A stretch of DNA of 64,000 nt from Cristatella mucedo (lineage: Eukaryota; Bryozoa; Phylactolaemata; Cristatellidae): the NCBI GenBank assembly GCA_009760855.2, contig WPIO01000038.1:2132501-2196500 (forward strand). Direction: 5' to 3'. The stretch's first letter is position 1. Every line of letters starts with the position of its first letter. Below the pieces are notes generated by a model. That model was not told the origin of the DNA, made no database searches, and was given only the letters and a program-made list of their open reading frames with translations. Positions 52,037 to 63,929 of the stretch are shown in pieces. Made by a program: the position numbers and the translations under genes.

Positions 52037-52290
52037 TGTCCCCCTGAGTCTGTCTTGTCACTTCTCCTCTGTCCGTCTATGTCAGTGTGTCTTGGTCTTG
52101 TCCTCTCTGTCTGCCTATCTGTTCGGCTTCCTCTCTCTCTCTCTCTCTCTCTCTCTGTACCCACTGTCGATAAATCTCAGTCTCTCTCCAAGTCCAGCTT
52201 TGTCTCTGCTTCTCTTTCTTTCTCTGCCTGTCACTGCCCCTCCCTGCCTATTTATCTGTCTCCCTTTTGCTTTTCTTATCCCCCGTGTCT
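51730..52290 (+). repeat. Long pyrimidine tract with (CTGT)n and (CT)n blocks
   Basis: About 560 bases that are almost wholly pyrimidine plus G on one strand. It includes about 95 bases of CTGT tetranucleotide (51,905-52,000), then CT dinucleotide blocks (to 52,033 and 52,130-52,156). Long open frames of Arg-Glu or Thr-Asp-Arg repeats on the minus strand are artefacts of it. Confidence 0.95.
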
Positions 52291-52673
52291 CTTCCGTCTC
52301 CCTCGCCGAATCCACACCGAAGTATACCACGAAACTCAGCACGAACGCGTGCGCTGCTTCTATTGCCGCTAACTGCATGCAGTTTTGGATAACAAATTTT
52401 AAATAAAAAAGTCTGCTGCATAGCGACGGCACGACCCTTTAGCGGAGCCGTTGGACCGGCTGAAAAATTCCCAATGCAGGCAACTATTACTTCAACCAAC
52501 GGCAGGCAGGATATGCCAATTTCATGCTGCCGATCTGCCATGCCAAGTAGGCTGAAACACTTGTCACACAGCTGTTTGCCTGGTCAGCTGTCAATGACTC
52601 AGCAGATGCTGTCAGCTCATTGCTTCTTTGCTGTGCTTTAGCAGGGGCACCGGCAGCCTTTCCGGCTGGCCCG

Positions 52674-52676
<3 letters not shown>

Positions 52677-52731
<55 letters not shown>
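52677..52731 (+). repeat. (CT)n microsatellite
   Basis: About 54 bases of CT dinucleotide. Confidence 0.95.
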
Positions 52732-52733
<2 letters not shown>

Positions 52734-52804
52734 GCTTCTCTGTGGGCTAATTTTTCTCCTGGCACCCAAGAGCCGCCAGGCCTTCACTCATAGCACATGG
52801 TTCT

Positions 52805-53125
52805 CTAACAATAATAAATATAATAACCTTAATATTAGTAACACTTGATAAGTCGCCCTCGAAATAACGCAATCTCTTTCTAGGCGCTTTATATATGTCG
52901 CAAAGGAAGCACAATAAATGCTAACAACAAGAATAGCAGCAAGAATAATATGGTTCGAGTGACATGCACAGGGTTGGCATGCAAGTGTGGCTAGTGGCAG
53001 CATGCGTAGCGTCAGTTTCGTAGCTCACAAGCTCATTAAGGTTGATTCACGTGGACCCACTAAATGCAATGATAAATATGTGCGTTTTTTATTTCTTTTT
53101 AAATATGGTCAAGGAAGGGGAAATA
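52805..53125 (-). mobile_element. LINE-A 3' end, antisense
   Basis: 'cacttgataagtcgccctcgaaataacgcaatctctttctaggcgctttatat', 'ggttcgagtgacatgcacaggg' and 'gtggacccactaaatgcaatgataaatatgtg' align with the copies at 19,430 and 56,705. Confidence 0.75.
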
Positions 53126-53505
53126 ATTCAAGGTTTGCATTGGCGCATTTATCTTCCTTTGTACATCCAGTTCAGCTAGCATTAAGCTGCTTCAGTTTTG
53201 AGTGAGCAATAGAAAGCAAATTACCTTACACTCGCTAGCTGTCCACCGCCTCTACAAGTTGCCACTGGAGACAATCCGTACACGCAGATTCACTGTCTTT
53301 CACTTAGGGACGTTATTGTGAGATTTAACCAATGACCGTAGGGGGCGGGCCCATAGAGATTACTAGACCACGCCTTGGTGATAATTCTGGCCCACGTAGC
53401 GGCAGATCTCAAAACATTTCCGGAGTCCGTCTAGGCTAGTCGCCTTAAGAAGGTTGCCTGCACAAAGGCTTGGCTACGACTTACGAAGGCGCACCTTCAG
53501 CGAGA

Positions 53506-56500
53506 ATGTTTCAGATGCTACAATTGAACATGGTGGCGTTTTTGATGGCGTTCTCCTTCGTCGCGACCACGTTTCTAATGGGTCGCTTCGTCAGAGGTAC
53601 GCCTGGCGGCTCTTGCAGCACTGCTTTGCGACCGGCCAGCGGCGGCGGCCGCGGTTGCACTACGCGGCGGCCGCGGCAGCGGTGGCGGCCGCCACAGCAG
53701 TTCGAATACGGTCACATTTAGCTAACGGTTATCGTTGGCGCTCGTGCTCGTGAACCGCCCGGGGGCGGGGGGGGGGACGGGTGAGCCGAACGCTACCCGC
53801 CCCCCGCACGCCCGGCAATGCGCGCTGAGCGGCGTCGTGTCTAGCGAAGATTTGAGTGGCGCCTGATCGGTCCGAGCTGGCGCGCGAGGGCTGCGCGCGC
53901 GCGCGCGCTCGCCGGTCGAAAGGGTTTGTTAGTGGAGCGACCGCGTATAGCTGCTAATGCGCCCATTCTCTAATAATAATGCATTCTCTGCCCGACTACT
54001 GGGGCATTATTCTGCGCCGTAGGACAACTGCAGAGTTTAGGGTTTCGCTTCAGTACCGCCGGGATCTCCCTATCACTTTCTTGGTATTATAGCGTGATAT
54101 GGCCAATGCCGGTGGTGTAGGTGGCGTATCTGAGCGTAGGCGATAATTATGGCGGAATCGCCGTCCAACTCATACGTTGGACCTAAATTATGCCCGAGTC
54201 ATGATAATAATTGTAGCAAAACACTCGATTGAGCACCCTCAGATAACTCAATCTCTTTCTAGGCGTTCTACATTTGCTGCAAAGGAAATATGATATGTTC
54301 CTGACGTGTCCTTAAAGCTATTAGTAAACTGTTAATATTAACTTTGCAAAGCATCCCAGCTTGCACAATATCTTTCTATTCACTAAACGGAGGCTGGAGC
54401 TGAAGCCTGTACACGGATTTTTAATGATCGCAAATGTAAGCCCTGTTTAGCACTCAAAGAGAAATTCAGGTCGTGAGAGAGTAAAGGCCACTGGAAACAG
54501 GTGGACTTACTGCTACCTTTTAAATGTCACCAAGTTGAGGGACAACTTGTGACATGTAGCTTGGGGTTGTTTGTAGTACTATGTAGTTTGGGGCTGTTGG
54601 AGCATAGGAACTGAATGCTTGGTCAGTTGCATTGGAACTCGGCCGTTTAAGGCACATCTAGAGAGTTTGAGAGAGGGAGAGAGAGAGAGAGAGAAAGAGA
54701 GAGTCGGCAAATGTTATCGTTAATGAACGTATACTAGCAGTGCTTCCGTCCTCGGGGTCTTGGAGGCGTGAACGAATGCGTGCTGGAACCAATTGGTAAG
54801 ATCGATTCGTTGGTAGCTGAGCCTAGCTTGTCAGCAGCAACTAGTCTGAATATCTTGGCTTGTGTTCGCAGGAGAAGGAATGGATGTAAGTTATATCAGT
54901 TCTTTCTTCTGAGTGAAGATTTCTAAATGAGCTATAATCTTCTATCGATACGTAAAGCAACAAGGAAAGGAAGATGCAAACAAGTATTCAGTTGAGAACT
55001 TACTATCAATCCTCGTGCTTGACATATGCGGCAGGGCTGTAACACATGACCTTGTTCTTTAAGGGCAAGCACTTTACTCTGTGTTATTGAAAAGAGAGCT
55101 GCGCATTTAGTGATTGTCGATTGATTCATGTGTGATTGATGATTGATTGATCGATGATTGATGTGATTGATGATGTGTGATTGATTCACGATGCCTCACG
55201 AAGCGCTCTCTCTGCTTCGCATTAGCGTCTGTCTACTAAGGAGCTCCTTGTTTGTGTCACTCCCCATCGAGCGTTGCATCCGTGCCGAGCCTGTCTGGAA
55301 GGATTTCTCGACACGTGACCGGCGCCGACCTCATCCTTCGCCCAGTGCTTGTCTTTCGAGCAGTGCTTGGAGTGGCACTTGATACTCCCCGCGTTTTGGC
55401 GCCAGTCGCTCAATCTCATGCCGTGCATCTCGGTAGCTTAAGGGCGAATTTTTGTTCAGTATCAACATTCTGATAGGATTCTTGCGCGTATGCGACCTGT
55501 CTTCAAGAATCAGAAAATCAAGCGTTGCCCTAAATAACGTGGCTAGGCGTAGCTAGGCGCAGCAAATATTTCGAAAGATTGCTTTAGATTCTGCTTAGCT
55601 TGTGAGGCTGTGACAGAAAACGTGCATGCAGTTACCTTTTTGCCGGTGCTGCACGGTAAGTTAGAATTTCTCGCACGTCTGTCGGTTAGTACCGCGACGT
55701 TAATACCTACTGCTAAATAGGAGGCGGCTGTTGGTCCTCCAGCCATCAGCTGAAGACCTAGGTTATATGCCAGATAAACTAAAGAGCTTCTCAGGTAAGC
55801 CAGTCCAGCAGTCTGATCGACCGGCTACCCTGATCGGCTGCTGACTATCTGAAACGCAGATGCCGTGCAGAAGAATAGCAAAATCCATGCAACGACTGAC
55901 GGTAAAATTACAGGTAATTTGCAGTGACTTTGGCCTATGGCTAGATTAGAGAATTACGACGAGAGGAAGCTCCAGAGGAAGCTGCCAAATGAGACGTGAC
56001 CCTATGCTAGTTGATGCCCACCATTAGCTGGTCTGCATTTCCTCAGAATACTTCTACGGTAGGGATCATACTGAATTCCGGTGTGAGGATGAAATAATAT
56101 GCTTCTCATTTGTCGTTGACCACTTATTCGAGTCTTCTAGAAGTTCTCTGTGCGATAGCAACGGGTCTTGTGACCAAATCCAGTCCAGGTGTCACCTACT
56201 TTTACTGCAGTTAATAGTCAAAGAAGTAGCTCTGGGCTAATTTTTTACTGCTTGGTGCATGTGCTTACCCCGAAAACCGATACGACCGCCGGAAAGAGGC
56301 TGTTGATCTACTAGCATAAAGTGGGCATACGAGACGTCGAATGTGCAATGTATTTTCAACATGGTTTAAAAAAAACCTCACACCTCATCCCCTTATTCCT
56401 GCACTGATCGACCAAGCCCTAGCTGTGGCTAACCTTCATTTCATGTGCCACTTTTATTTTTATTTTCCAAGTCGTGGTCATCACATCAAGAAAGCAAGAA

Positions 56501-59500
56501 TCAGTCCGTTCGGTCAACGACTAAATAATTGAACCATCATGCAGATTCGTTAACATTACATCCGCGAGGGTAATCGTGGTGGAAAGGTCTGTCACCACCA
56601 GCCACACTTCCTCATAATTGAGCCGTAACTGCACTTGACTCTACTTCTCTAATCTCTTCTTCCTCTCGTTAAAGATACTCTAGGGGAGGCCACCATATTG
56701 CGCTATAATAATAATAGTAATAATAATAATGCACTTGATAAAGCGCCCTTAGAGAACTCATCTCTCTCTAGGCGCTTTACATGGGCTGCAAAGGGAAATG
56801 CAATTGAATGGTGAGTAATACCATGCTTGATAAACAAACAAAATGAATAACATGGTTAGGGGTGACATGCACAGGGTCAGCACGCATAAGCACATGAAGG
56901 ACGAATCATAGAGACCCACTAAATGCTGTCCTAAATAAGTGTGTTTTTAAGTTCTTTTTAAATGTGGTCAGGTCAGGGGATGTTCTGACGCAGGTCGGGA
57001 GGGAGTTCCAGGCTTTGATAGCTATATCTTTTCTGTGGAGCCATTGTGACTATCTCAATGACCTGGCGTCTCTTTCTTGTAGATTTTGCATCGAGTAGGT
57101 ATTTTTTTTTTATACCAAATGAATTCCGTGCTCGTCTGCAATAACTTTTGGACTCTATTTTCTACCAGTGCATAACTTCAACTATTGTTTTGTTAATAGC
57201 ACTATGCCAATAATCATTAAGCATTATCTGAGTCCTATTCATTTCAGCTTTGCAGCCATCAACCATGGATGCGACTGGAGATACAATTTAAAAGATAATG
57301 CATGCAAAGCATTCTCGTTGAAATTACCCTGTATAAATAGCCTCGCTTGAAACGTGGTGGATTACTTTTTGCTCGATTGTTCATTGGGCCTCAACAGAAT
57401 GTCATTAATTAAAACATACTCAAGAGCTACATAAAGATGCATACATACAGCCGAGAGATAAATTAATCAAGGCGGCCATAATAATCAGGGTAGAAAGCCG
57501 AATTGATGCGTGAGACGAAGCTTGTTGGCTACCGAATGCGTACCGAAAGCCGCTTAGGCTGTGAGTGCGCTCTACAAAACTCTCCTGCGTGTAACACCCA
57601 CATGGTCTTTATGACTTTGTGGAGTTACAGACGGAGATACATACATAGCACCTCGCTTTATAAATTTCCTCTGAGCCGTCGTGAGTCATTAGGTCACAGT
57701 GCCTCTCTAGCGTACTTGCTTATCTTTTTTTCACGAAACCGTTAAGTTAGAAGAGTTCTAAGCACTAAATACTAAGCAAAGAGAATATGAAGAAGCTCTA
57801 GATTCATGCCTTTCCAAAATTTAGAACGAAACGTCTATTTCAGTATTATCTCAAGGAAGCTTCGTTATGAAATGTGATATAAAGATTGAGTGGTTCAGAA
57901 AGCAGCTAAGCCAAATCGTATGAGACGTATTGAAGAAGCCTGCCTAAAGAAGAGTGTTTTTAGAATAGCTCACAAGCAAGTGACTTATCTAATCTTGATG
58001 GGCTTAATCTGGTAAGTTCAGTCACCCACAGGATAATCAAGGTTGCACTGGCTTAGCTACTAACCAGTTTAAGCCAAAATGAATGTCAGATTTGAGATTA
58101 GGAAAACGTAATGCACCAGCTTTGCCAGTGCTAAGATTCACTTATGTCGATAGGGCTTCTTTCATCCAAATGCAATGATTTAGTTTCATTGAGAAATTTG
58201 ACCCCCACGCGAATGTATTTGTGTGCTATCATGGAAATTTGGAAATCGTATATCATATAATCCTCTTCTTTGACTGAAAATTAAAAAAAATCCTCCGCCC
58301 CAGCTTGGATGCGCATGCAGTAGTTAACAGACCTCAACTGACGCAATGACGAGACATTGTAGAAGCAATGCAGAGTCAGGAGGGCAGTAAAAGAAGTGTG
58401 GAGCAGTGGAGAGCATGGAAATAGCTGCTCAGGATGGCTGGAAAAGTATGTGTGCCACAGTCGGCATCAGGATAGCAGATATCGTTTCCTAAGAATTTCA
58501 AAAGTGAGTTCCACATCTGATAAGCAAACATTTCTGACACCAACAGTCTTAAAGAAGAGGAGTGAAGCAGCTAATATGTTGTCAATAGAGGATCTGAGGG
58601 CACGAGAAGGCTGAAACTGGTTAAGCAGTTCAGCTTTAGTTTGTATAGCAATCAAAGTGAACAAATTATACATTCAAGCATTTAACCATTTCTTCTAGTG
58701 AAGCGCAAACTAGGGATTGATGATAATTATGGTATTGTGCTCAGCTGAGCGTACAAAGTCACTTAGGATTGTGCTCTTTGCTACTGCTTAATTAAGAAAT
58801 TGGTTTATTGCCGTAGCTTGAGATGTTTTCGCAAGAATGAGCTCGAAAAAATAAATGAAAACAAGATTCTATTTACTTTTTCTTGATGGTAAAATCAAGG
58901 AAAGCTCGTCCGTTTTCCCTGTAAAACTTGTGTATCTCAAGCATAGCTATCGCAAAAAAAGTTTTGATTTTAGAAAATGTATTAGTTACTATTTGCGTTA
59001 AAAGCCTTGCGGACTTGAGTTGGCCATCGAATCTAGCTGATACTTTGAACCGTATATATTCCCAGTGAAGTGAAATATGGTCTCTCAACCAGTCTTAGGA
59101 TTTTGTAAGTATACATTCACTACAAAGCATGCATATAAATATATTAAAACATTTAAAAAGCTACGCTTGTATTTGAAGTTTAAGGTTTTGTGTTGAAGCT
59201 ACCCTCGTGGACTTACACGAGGGTAGGTACCACAGCAAAAGCCACACTTTCTATAGATAGACATTGAAGTAATAGCTGCTGCCTCTTTTTCTGCCAAGAG
59301 CTCACTACTTTCTTGCAACTGAAAGGAGTCACTGAACCCCCGGAAATATGAGGAAAAGATGCTTTAAATTATGCTTAGGTGATAAAGAGTGGGTGCTGAT
59401 GACCTTTCAACACAAACCGCACTATCGGTTAGCATGGTCACAAACCATAAGGTAAAGTGAGATAACTTGAGTATCGAGGGTAACCTAGCGGGCCCAACAA

Positions 59501-59870
59501 TATGACGAAGCTTGCTGCTAAGCTAAGCTTGCTCTTTGTACCAGGCTGCTCTGTGCATTGGAGTGTTTAAGCGATGCGGTCTTTTTTTTTTTTTTAGCTC
59601 AGCCACAGTTCGATCCAGACGATCTTCTTTTCAAGGAAGGAAGTCCGATCTTCGTGCGATGCTCTAACGGGAAGCCAAAACCGCGAGAATTTGTGACCCT
59701 TACTTTCCACCGTGGCGGACAGACAGTCAATTTTTCTGCTGGTATCGAGACTACTTCGATAAGCATATCTAATGCTACAGAAGAGTGGCACAACGTCAAT
59801 GTAACTTGCCGTGTCGTTCGCGACGACTCTCTCGAACAGGTCTTGGCGCACGGGGTCCTTAAAGTAAATT
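53506..59870 (+). CDS. Probable secreted or membrane Ig-domain protein, first two exons (partial)
   Basis: Exon 53506-53596 has an in-frame stop upstream (53446) and opens MFQMLQLNMVAFLMAFSFV. This hydrophobic leader of about 30 residues ends at an AGAG|GTACGC donor in phase 1. Exon 59598-59870 starts after a strong polypyrimidine-TTTTTAG acceptor in phase 1 and ends at AAATT|GTAAGT in phase 1; such 1-1 exons typically encode one immunoglobulin domain. Its 91 codons hold two cysteines about 50 residues apart (FVRCSNGK and VNVTCRVV) with three N-glycosylation sites (NFS, NAT, NVT). The usual core tryptophan is absent, so it is a divergent or C2-type domain. Joining the two across a 6-kb intron is my inference from matching phases. 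Further exons should lie beyond 64,000. A CpG-rich block with GC alternation (53,620-53,940) follows the first exon. Confidence 0.5.
53620..53940. promoter_or_regulatory. CpG-rich block after leader exon
   Basis: Very GC-rich, with (CGG) clusters, a G-run (gggggcgggggggggg-like) near 53,760 and 16 bases of GC alternation near 53,892. It fits the downstream half of a CpG-island promoter around the leader exon at 53,506. Confidence 0.45.
54195..54890 (-). mobile_element. LINE-A, antisense, decayed, in Ig-gene intron
   Basis: 'acactcgattgagcaccctcagataactcaatctctttctaggcgttctacatttgctgcaaagg' is the 3' end. 'ttaaatgtcaccaagttgagggacaacttgtgac' and 'gttggagcataggaactgaatgc' follow the order of better copies. 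Confidence 0.6.
54891..55114. other. No recognisable feature
   Basis: Intronic if the two-exon Ig model is right; nothing identified. Confidence 0.25.
55115..55190 (+). repeat. (TGAT)n-like imperfect repeat
   Basis: Irregular TGAT/TGATTGA units over about 75 bases. Confidence 0.8.
55191..56704. other. Gene-free stretch within the candidate Ig-gene intron
   Basis: No exon or repeat recognised. Confidence 0.3.
56705..57025 (-). mobile_element. LINE-A 3' end, antisense, well preserved
   Basis: An (AAT)n tail and 'gcacttgataaagcgcccttagagaactca…ctctaggcgctttacat' are followed by the 3' untranslated region. The C-terminal coding end ('taaatgtggtcaggtcaggggatgttctgacgcaggtcggga…gttccaggctttg') comes next. 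It is cut abruptly at about 57,020, the 5' truncation point. Confidence 0.85.
57500..57650 (+). mobile_element. LINE-B 3' end, sense
   Basis: 'cgtgagacgaagcttgttggctaccgaatgcgtaccgaaagccgcttagg' to 'catggtctttatgactttgtggagttacagacggagatacatacata'. Only the terminal 150 bases are present, but well conserved. Confidence 0.8.
57651..58309. other. Gene-free stretch within the candidate Ig-gene intron
   Basis: Nothing recognised. Confidence 0.3.
58310..58640 (-). mobile_element. LINE-B fragment, antisense, decayed
   Basis: 'gcagagtcaggagggcagtaaaagaagtgtggagcagtggagagcatgg', 'gccacagtcggcatcaggatagcag' and 'agaggatctgagggcacgagaaggctgaaactgg' parallel 43,430-43,690. Confidence 0.65.
58641..59597. 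other. AT-rich stretch before the Ig exon; one hairpin
   Basis: A perfect inverted repeat with 11-base arms (ctaccctcgtg, 59199-59209 and 59216-59226) and a six-base loop is the only structure noted. The last 15 bases are the polypyrimidine tract of the Ig exon acceptor. Confidence 0.5.
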
Positions 59871-61249
59871 GTAAGTACCTAAGATTCACTGCTAAGAGAA
59901 CCACAAGCTTGCTGTGTGCACAATTGGATTTCGAAGTGTTATTTAGCGTTGCGTCGAAGTTTGTGGGGAAATATGTTATTGCAAATTTGATTGGTGGTCT
60001 CCCCAGATACTTGATAAATAACGTGAAGTCTGCGGCTGTTTCTTAGCTTGCATTTATAAAAGTTATGCGTGATGCTGTAACACTGAATTTTACATCTTCT
60101 CCTTTGACATGCAAGCAAAGAGGACTTACTCACAAATTTCCACTGGAGTTACAGTAGTAGCCTCACCATTAAAACGCAGGTTAAAGTCTTACGATGACTT
60201 GTGAAAATATCAAAGGATGCAGGCAGGCTAGTGGATAAGTTTCGGTCGAAATGTGGTGAAGTTCCTAGACATAGATTGAGTTCTCTTAGGGTGCTGTATC
60301 AAATTTACTATTATTATTAGTAACTTTAGAACTTTTGACAGGGGTACGTTTCAACTCTGAGTAGGTCTGATTTTTCCAAGATTTTGTTTGAAAATTCAAT
60401 TAGGCCTGCAGGCTTACAATATTTAAGGTGTGGACAGTTCTTAGACTACATACGGAAAGTTTCATGATGAGTACTTGCTGGTCATTTCATGCTGTGAGGT
60501 TAATAGAAAGGCAACAGTAGATCTATCAAAGGATTAGAGAGCCAATTATCAGCAAATTTTGCGTTATGTCAGCTATGTCACAAGATACCTGAATCATGGC
60601 AAACGAAAGAATTGAATTGATATCAATTGGAACCGATATCAAGGCATCAGAAATATCACTTCAACTATTTAGAATTTAGCTCTATTAACCCGTCCACATT
60701 ATTTGGTATTAAATGACATATTAATTATTTTGTAATTTACCTCTACAGAATGAAATTTCTACCCGGTCAATTTTAACTTATAAATATATAGCAAGACATT
60801 TTAAAGTACCGAAAGAGAACTCAGTCTCTATCCCCATGCTTTATACATCTCGCGATAAGTTAATGACCAATCAAATTTGAGTGGCTTGCAGTTTATCGAG
60901 CATTCAAAGGCAAGCATGCATCCTACTTAGGTCAACATATTTAATTGAAGGTGGCGAAACTTACGGCCATCGCTAGCCCTCTGACAAGAATCAGGCATTG
61001 AATCATGATTTGGTTGGAATGCGAAGTGTAAAGGCACGATAGGGACAAGCTCCGTAGGCAAAGAAGACCGGAACAAACGTGTCTTGGCTTAACTACTCAA
61101 ACGCAAGCACATAGAGATTTATAAAAAAATTCTTAGCTCAAAGTAAGCCGCATTGGAGACGGAAAAAGCGCGTTCATCTAACGACAATTCATTTTGACCT
61201 AGTATGCCTAGATATACTTCCCACCAGGCTAAGAATCGTACAACCTGCT
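59871..61249. other. Gene-free AT-rich stretch after the Ig exon
   Basis: A short LINE-A/SINE tail ('gttcctagacatagattgagttctcttagggtgctgtatc' plus ATT tail) lies at 60,250-60,320, and a decayed antisense one near 60,800-60,845. No further Ig-type exon was found. Confidence 0.4.
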
Positions 61250-61403
61250 TTTCTAAATATAATACTTTAGCTAGGCTTCATGCAAACCTTGAATCATTTG
61301 GAGACAGTGCCTTCACTTTGTATGCTCCCGAAGCCTAAAACTCATTTCCGACTAGCACCAGGACACCCCTGACTTGAAGACACTTAAAAAGAAACTAAAA
61401 ACG

Positions 61404-61479
<76 letters not shown>

Positions 61480-61760
61480 ATGAGTTTTAGGCTATATATA
61501 TATATTTTACAGTAATTAGTAGGTCCATGTGAATTGTCCTTTGTGTGCTTATTTGCTCCTAAACCCTTCATGCTGCCTCTAGCCATATATTTATTCTGAT
61601 CTGTGCATGTAACCTCTAACCAAGTTATGCTTGTTGTCAACGAGCATGCTGCCACTAACAATTCGACCATGCTTCTTTTGCAGCATATGTAAAGTGCCTA
61701 GAAAGAGATTAAGTTCTCTGAGGGTACTATAAACAACGTATTATTATTATTGCTATTATT
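61250..61760 (+). mobile_element. LINE-A 3' end, sense, interrupted by (AT)n
   Basis: 'catttggagacagtgcc…cccgaagcctaaaactcatttccga' and 'cctgacttgaagacacttaaaaagaaactaaaaacgcc' encode the C-terminus. A long AT run follows, then the 3' untranslated region and the hairpin 'gtgcctagaaagagattaagttctctgagggtac' with an ATT tail. Confidence 0.8.
61404..61506 (+). repeat. (AT)n microsatellite inside LINE-A
   Basis: About 70 bases of AT, then 'aaatgagttttaggc' and a second AT run of about 15 bases. The intervening 'atgagttttaggc' is the reverse complement of the LINE text at 61,335, so a small inversion is present. Confidence 0.9.
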
Positions 61761-62019
61761 ATAAAGGAGATACACCATTAGAGTAACATCTGCTGGACTA
61801 ATATATATATATATATAGAGGTCTCCCAACTTCCTATGTTACCCTAGGCTTACCCACAGCTGTCACGTCAGCCTTACTGTGAGAGAATAATTACTAATGC
61901 TCAATAAATGGCAAGGTATCCTACTCATAATGTATTTAGAGCACGTAAGTATAGATCTCGGTCAGAGCTTTTTGGCATCGGGCATGCTAATGTAAGTAGA
62001 GATAGTCATTTTCTATCTG

Positions 62020-62190
62020 ATTCAACAGCCTCTTTTATATAGCGACAAAAGAGCCTTTACGGCTATCACCACTGCTTGCAATGGCGATAAAGGATCGCCC
62101 ACCGCAGAATTCGAATCCACGACCTCGGGGCCGAGGTCTTGAAAAGCAACCGCCTTATCTAATGAGCCATTACGGCACACCAACCTAGTG
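62020..62190 (-). mobile_element. SINE-2, antisense, well preserved
   Basis: Reverse complement reads as the full SINE-2. It runs from 'ggtgtgccgtaatggctcattagataaggcggttgc', through 'acctcggccccgaggtcgtgg' and a B-box-like 'attcgaattc', to the body 'ggcgatcctttatcgcc' and 'ctcttttgtcgctatataaaag'. Confidence 0.85.
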
Positions 62191-63929
62191 TGCCATCACG
62201 GCTCACCATCGTAGCACATGCCAGAACTAGGCTGCAGCACGTGACTGCACAACTCTTGCACAACATGTAGGTGTTAGGCTGGATCACCTAAATAGAAATT
62301 TGAAGTGCCTTTTTTAAAACGCCGAATCGTGACGGAAAATTTAACTGTAGTTTCAATCGATCAGCAGATAAAGAGTTGAAATCATAATTACAACGTTGCT
62401 TAGTCACTATCCACTGCAAGTGAAAGAACCTCTGCTTCGATCATTCGGCAGATGGCCTCTCGTGGGTCTGTATTTAAAAAAAGTCCCGTAGATTCATATA
62501 TCGAGCGATCGCAACTGGATCCATTGCCCAGAGAACTGGACAATTTAATGAAAACCAATTAGGAAGGCCATCCACTTAGGCTATCAACTTCGAGTATCCT
62601 AGGATATCTTAAGACTATCCATTTATAGCATCCTATCCTATAGCTATCCACCGAGTATAAGTGGATAGTATCGCTTACAGCTGAATTTTGTGAGATCCTT
62701 GGTGTAACATTATGCAAATCTTATGATGAAAGACCGATTACACGATTCCTAAGCGATGATTATTATTATAATTATCGTTTAGCGATGATCCTAATCATTT
62801 ATAGCTAATTATATTACAATTAGCCCAAGTACCAAATGCCATCTCTAGCATAAGTAGTGCTACATTGCTAATTCTCTAGAACTGCATAGCCAAGGGAATC
62901 GATTTTATCTCGACAGGTATCACTGGCAAGCATTTCGCTGCAACCGCTTAGGTCTGATCTTGGGAACAATGACAGAACCTCAATAGCATTCACCATTTAT
63001 TTTCACTGGGCCAATGTGGAATGATCTAGCTGCTCCTACGCTCGAGTGAACCTGGATCTTCCTGGATACATTTGTTTTAATATCTTTTTTGGTTCAGCTC
63101 TCTTAATATCAAAGCAGAATCTTAGCTTTGACCTGTATGTGATGGCGTACCAGAGTATTTATGCTTGTGTACCCCTGAAATTTAGCATACAAGTAGGATG
63201 ATTTCATGATTGCTACAGTCATTGCGAACACTTGTACTTGATTGTTTGGAAACATTCTCAAATTGGTGATGGTTGCACTAACTTGAAGAAATAGAAAGTC
63301 GAAGTGCTAGCAAGAAACTATAAAGATTAATTCTCAAGCTTGGCTAGAGAGCTCGACCCTTGGAGTGTGTGCATTCAGCTTCGGGGAAATGTTATTTGAG
63401 GAACTCGTGAGCTTCATATTAGAGTCAGCCTACTTCTACTTGGGTATACTTTTAATATCCGGGCATACGTAGGTCAGAGTACCACATAAAAAATAGCATA
63501 TGCATTTTCGATATCCTGTAAGAAAATATTTAATTCTCTCTTTTCAGTTCCTCCTTGGCTGTGAAACAAAAAAGCATACCGGTAGTACAAAAGTCTCGAC
63601 AGTTATGCCTTTCGTGAATACCCCAACTACACCAATGCATCTATTCTCAATAGCATGCACTTGCTGATTATGATTCGGAGCATATAAATTAAAGCAGTTA
63701 AAATCAGTTCAGGTCTGCGTAAAATAAACATTATCCGTTAAGCAAACGATTTGTTTCCTCCGTTTAAGCTGAGGTCAAATGCGGTTTGCATAAGTTGTAC
63801 ATGTTGTGTATGATTCAACCGCAGATATGCTTCACTTCAAACCTATGTCATATGCCTTTGAATCAGTTGTTATCTAATGGCGCAATAGGAAGTTTTTGCC
63901 ATGATAACATGTTGTAATACATGTAAGGC
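62191..63929. other. Gene-free AT-rich stretch
   Basis: No exon or repeat family recognised. Around 62,580-62,670 'ctatcc' and 'gtggatag' motifs recur irregularly. Confidence 0.3.

Noticed and set aside
51807-52164. Arg-Glu/Thr-Asp-Arg repeat proteins on the minus strand
   Set aside because: Translations of CT and CTGT microsatellites.
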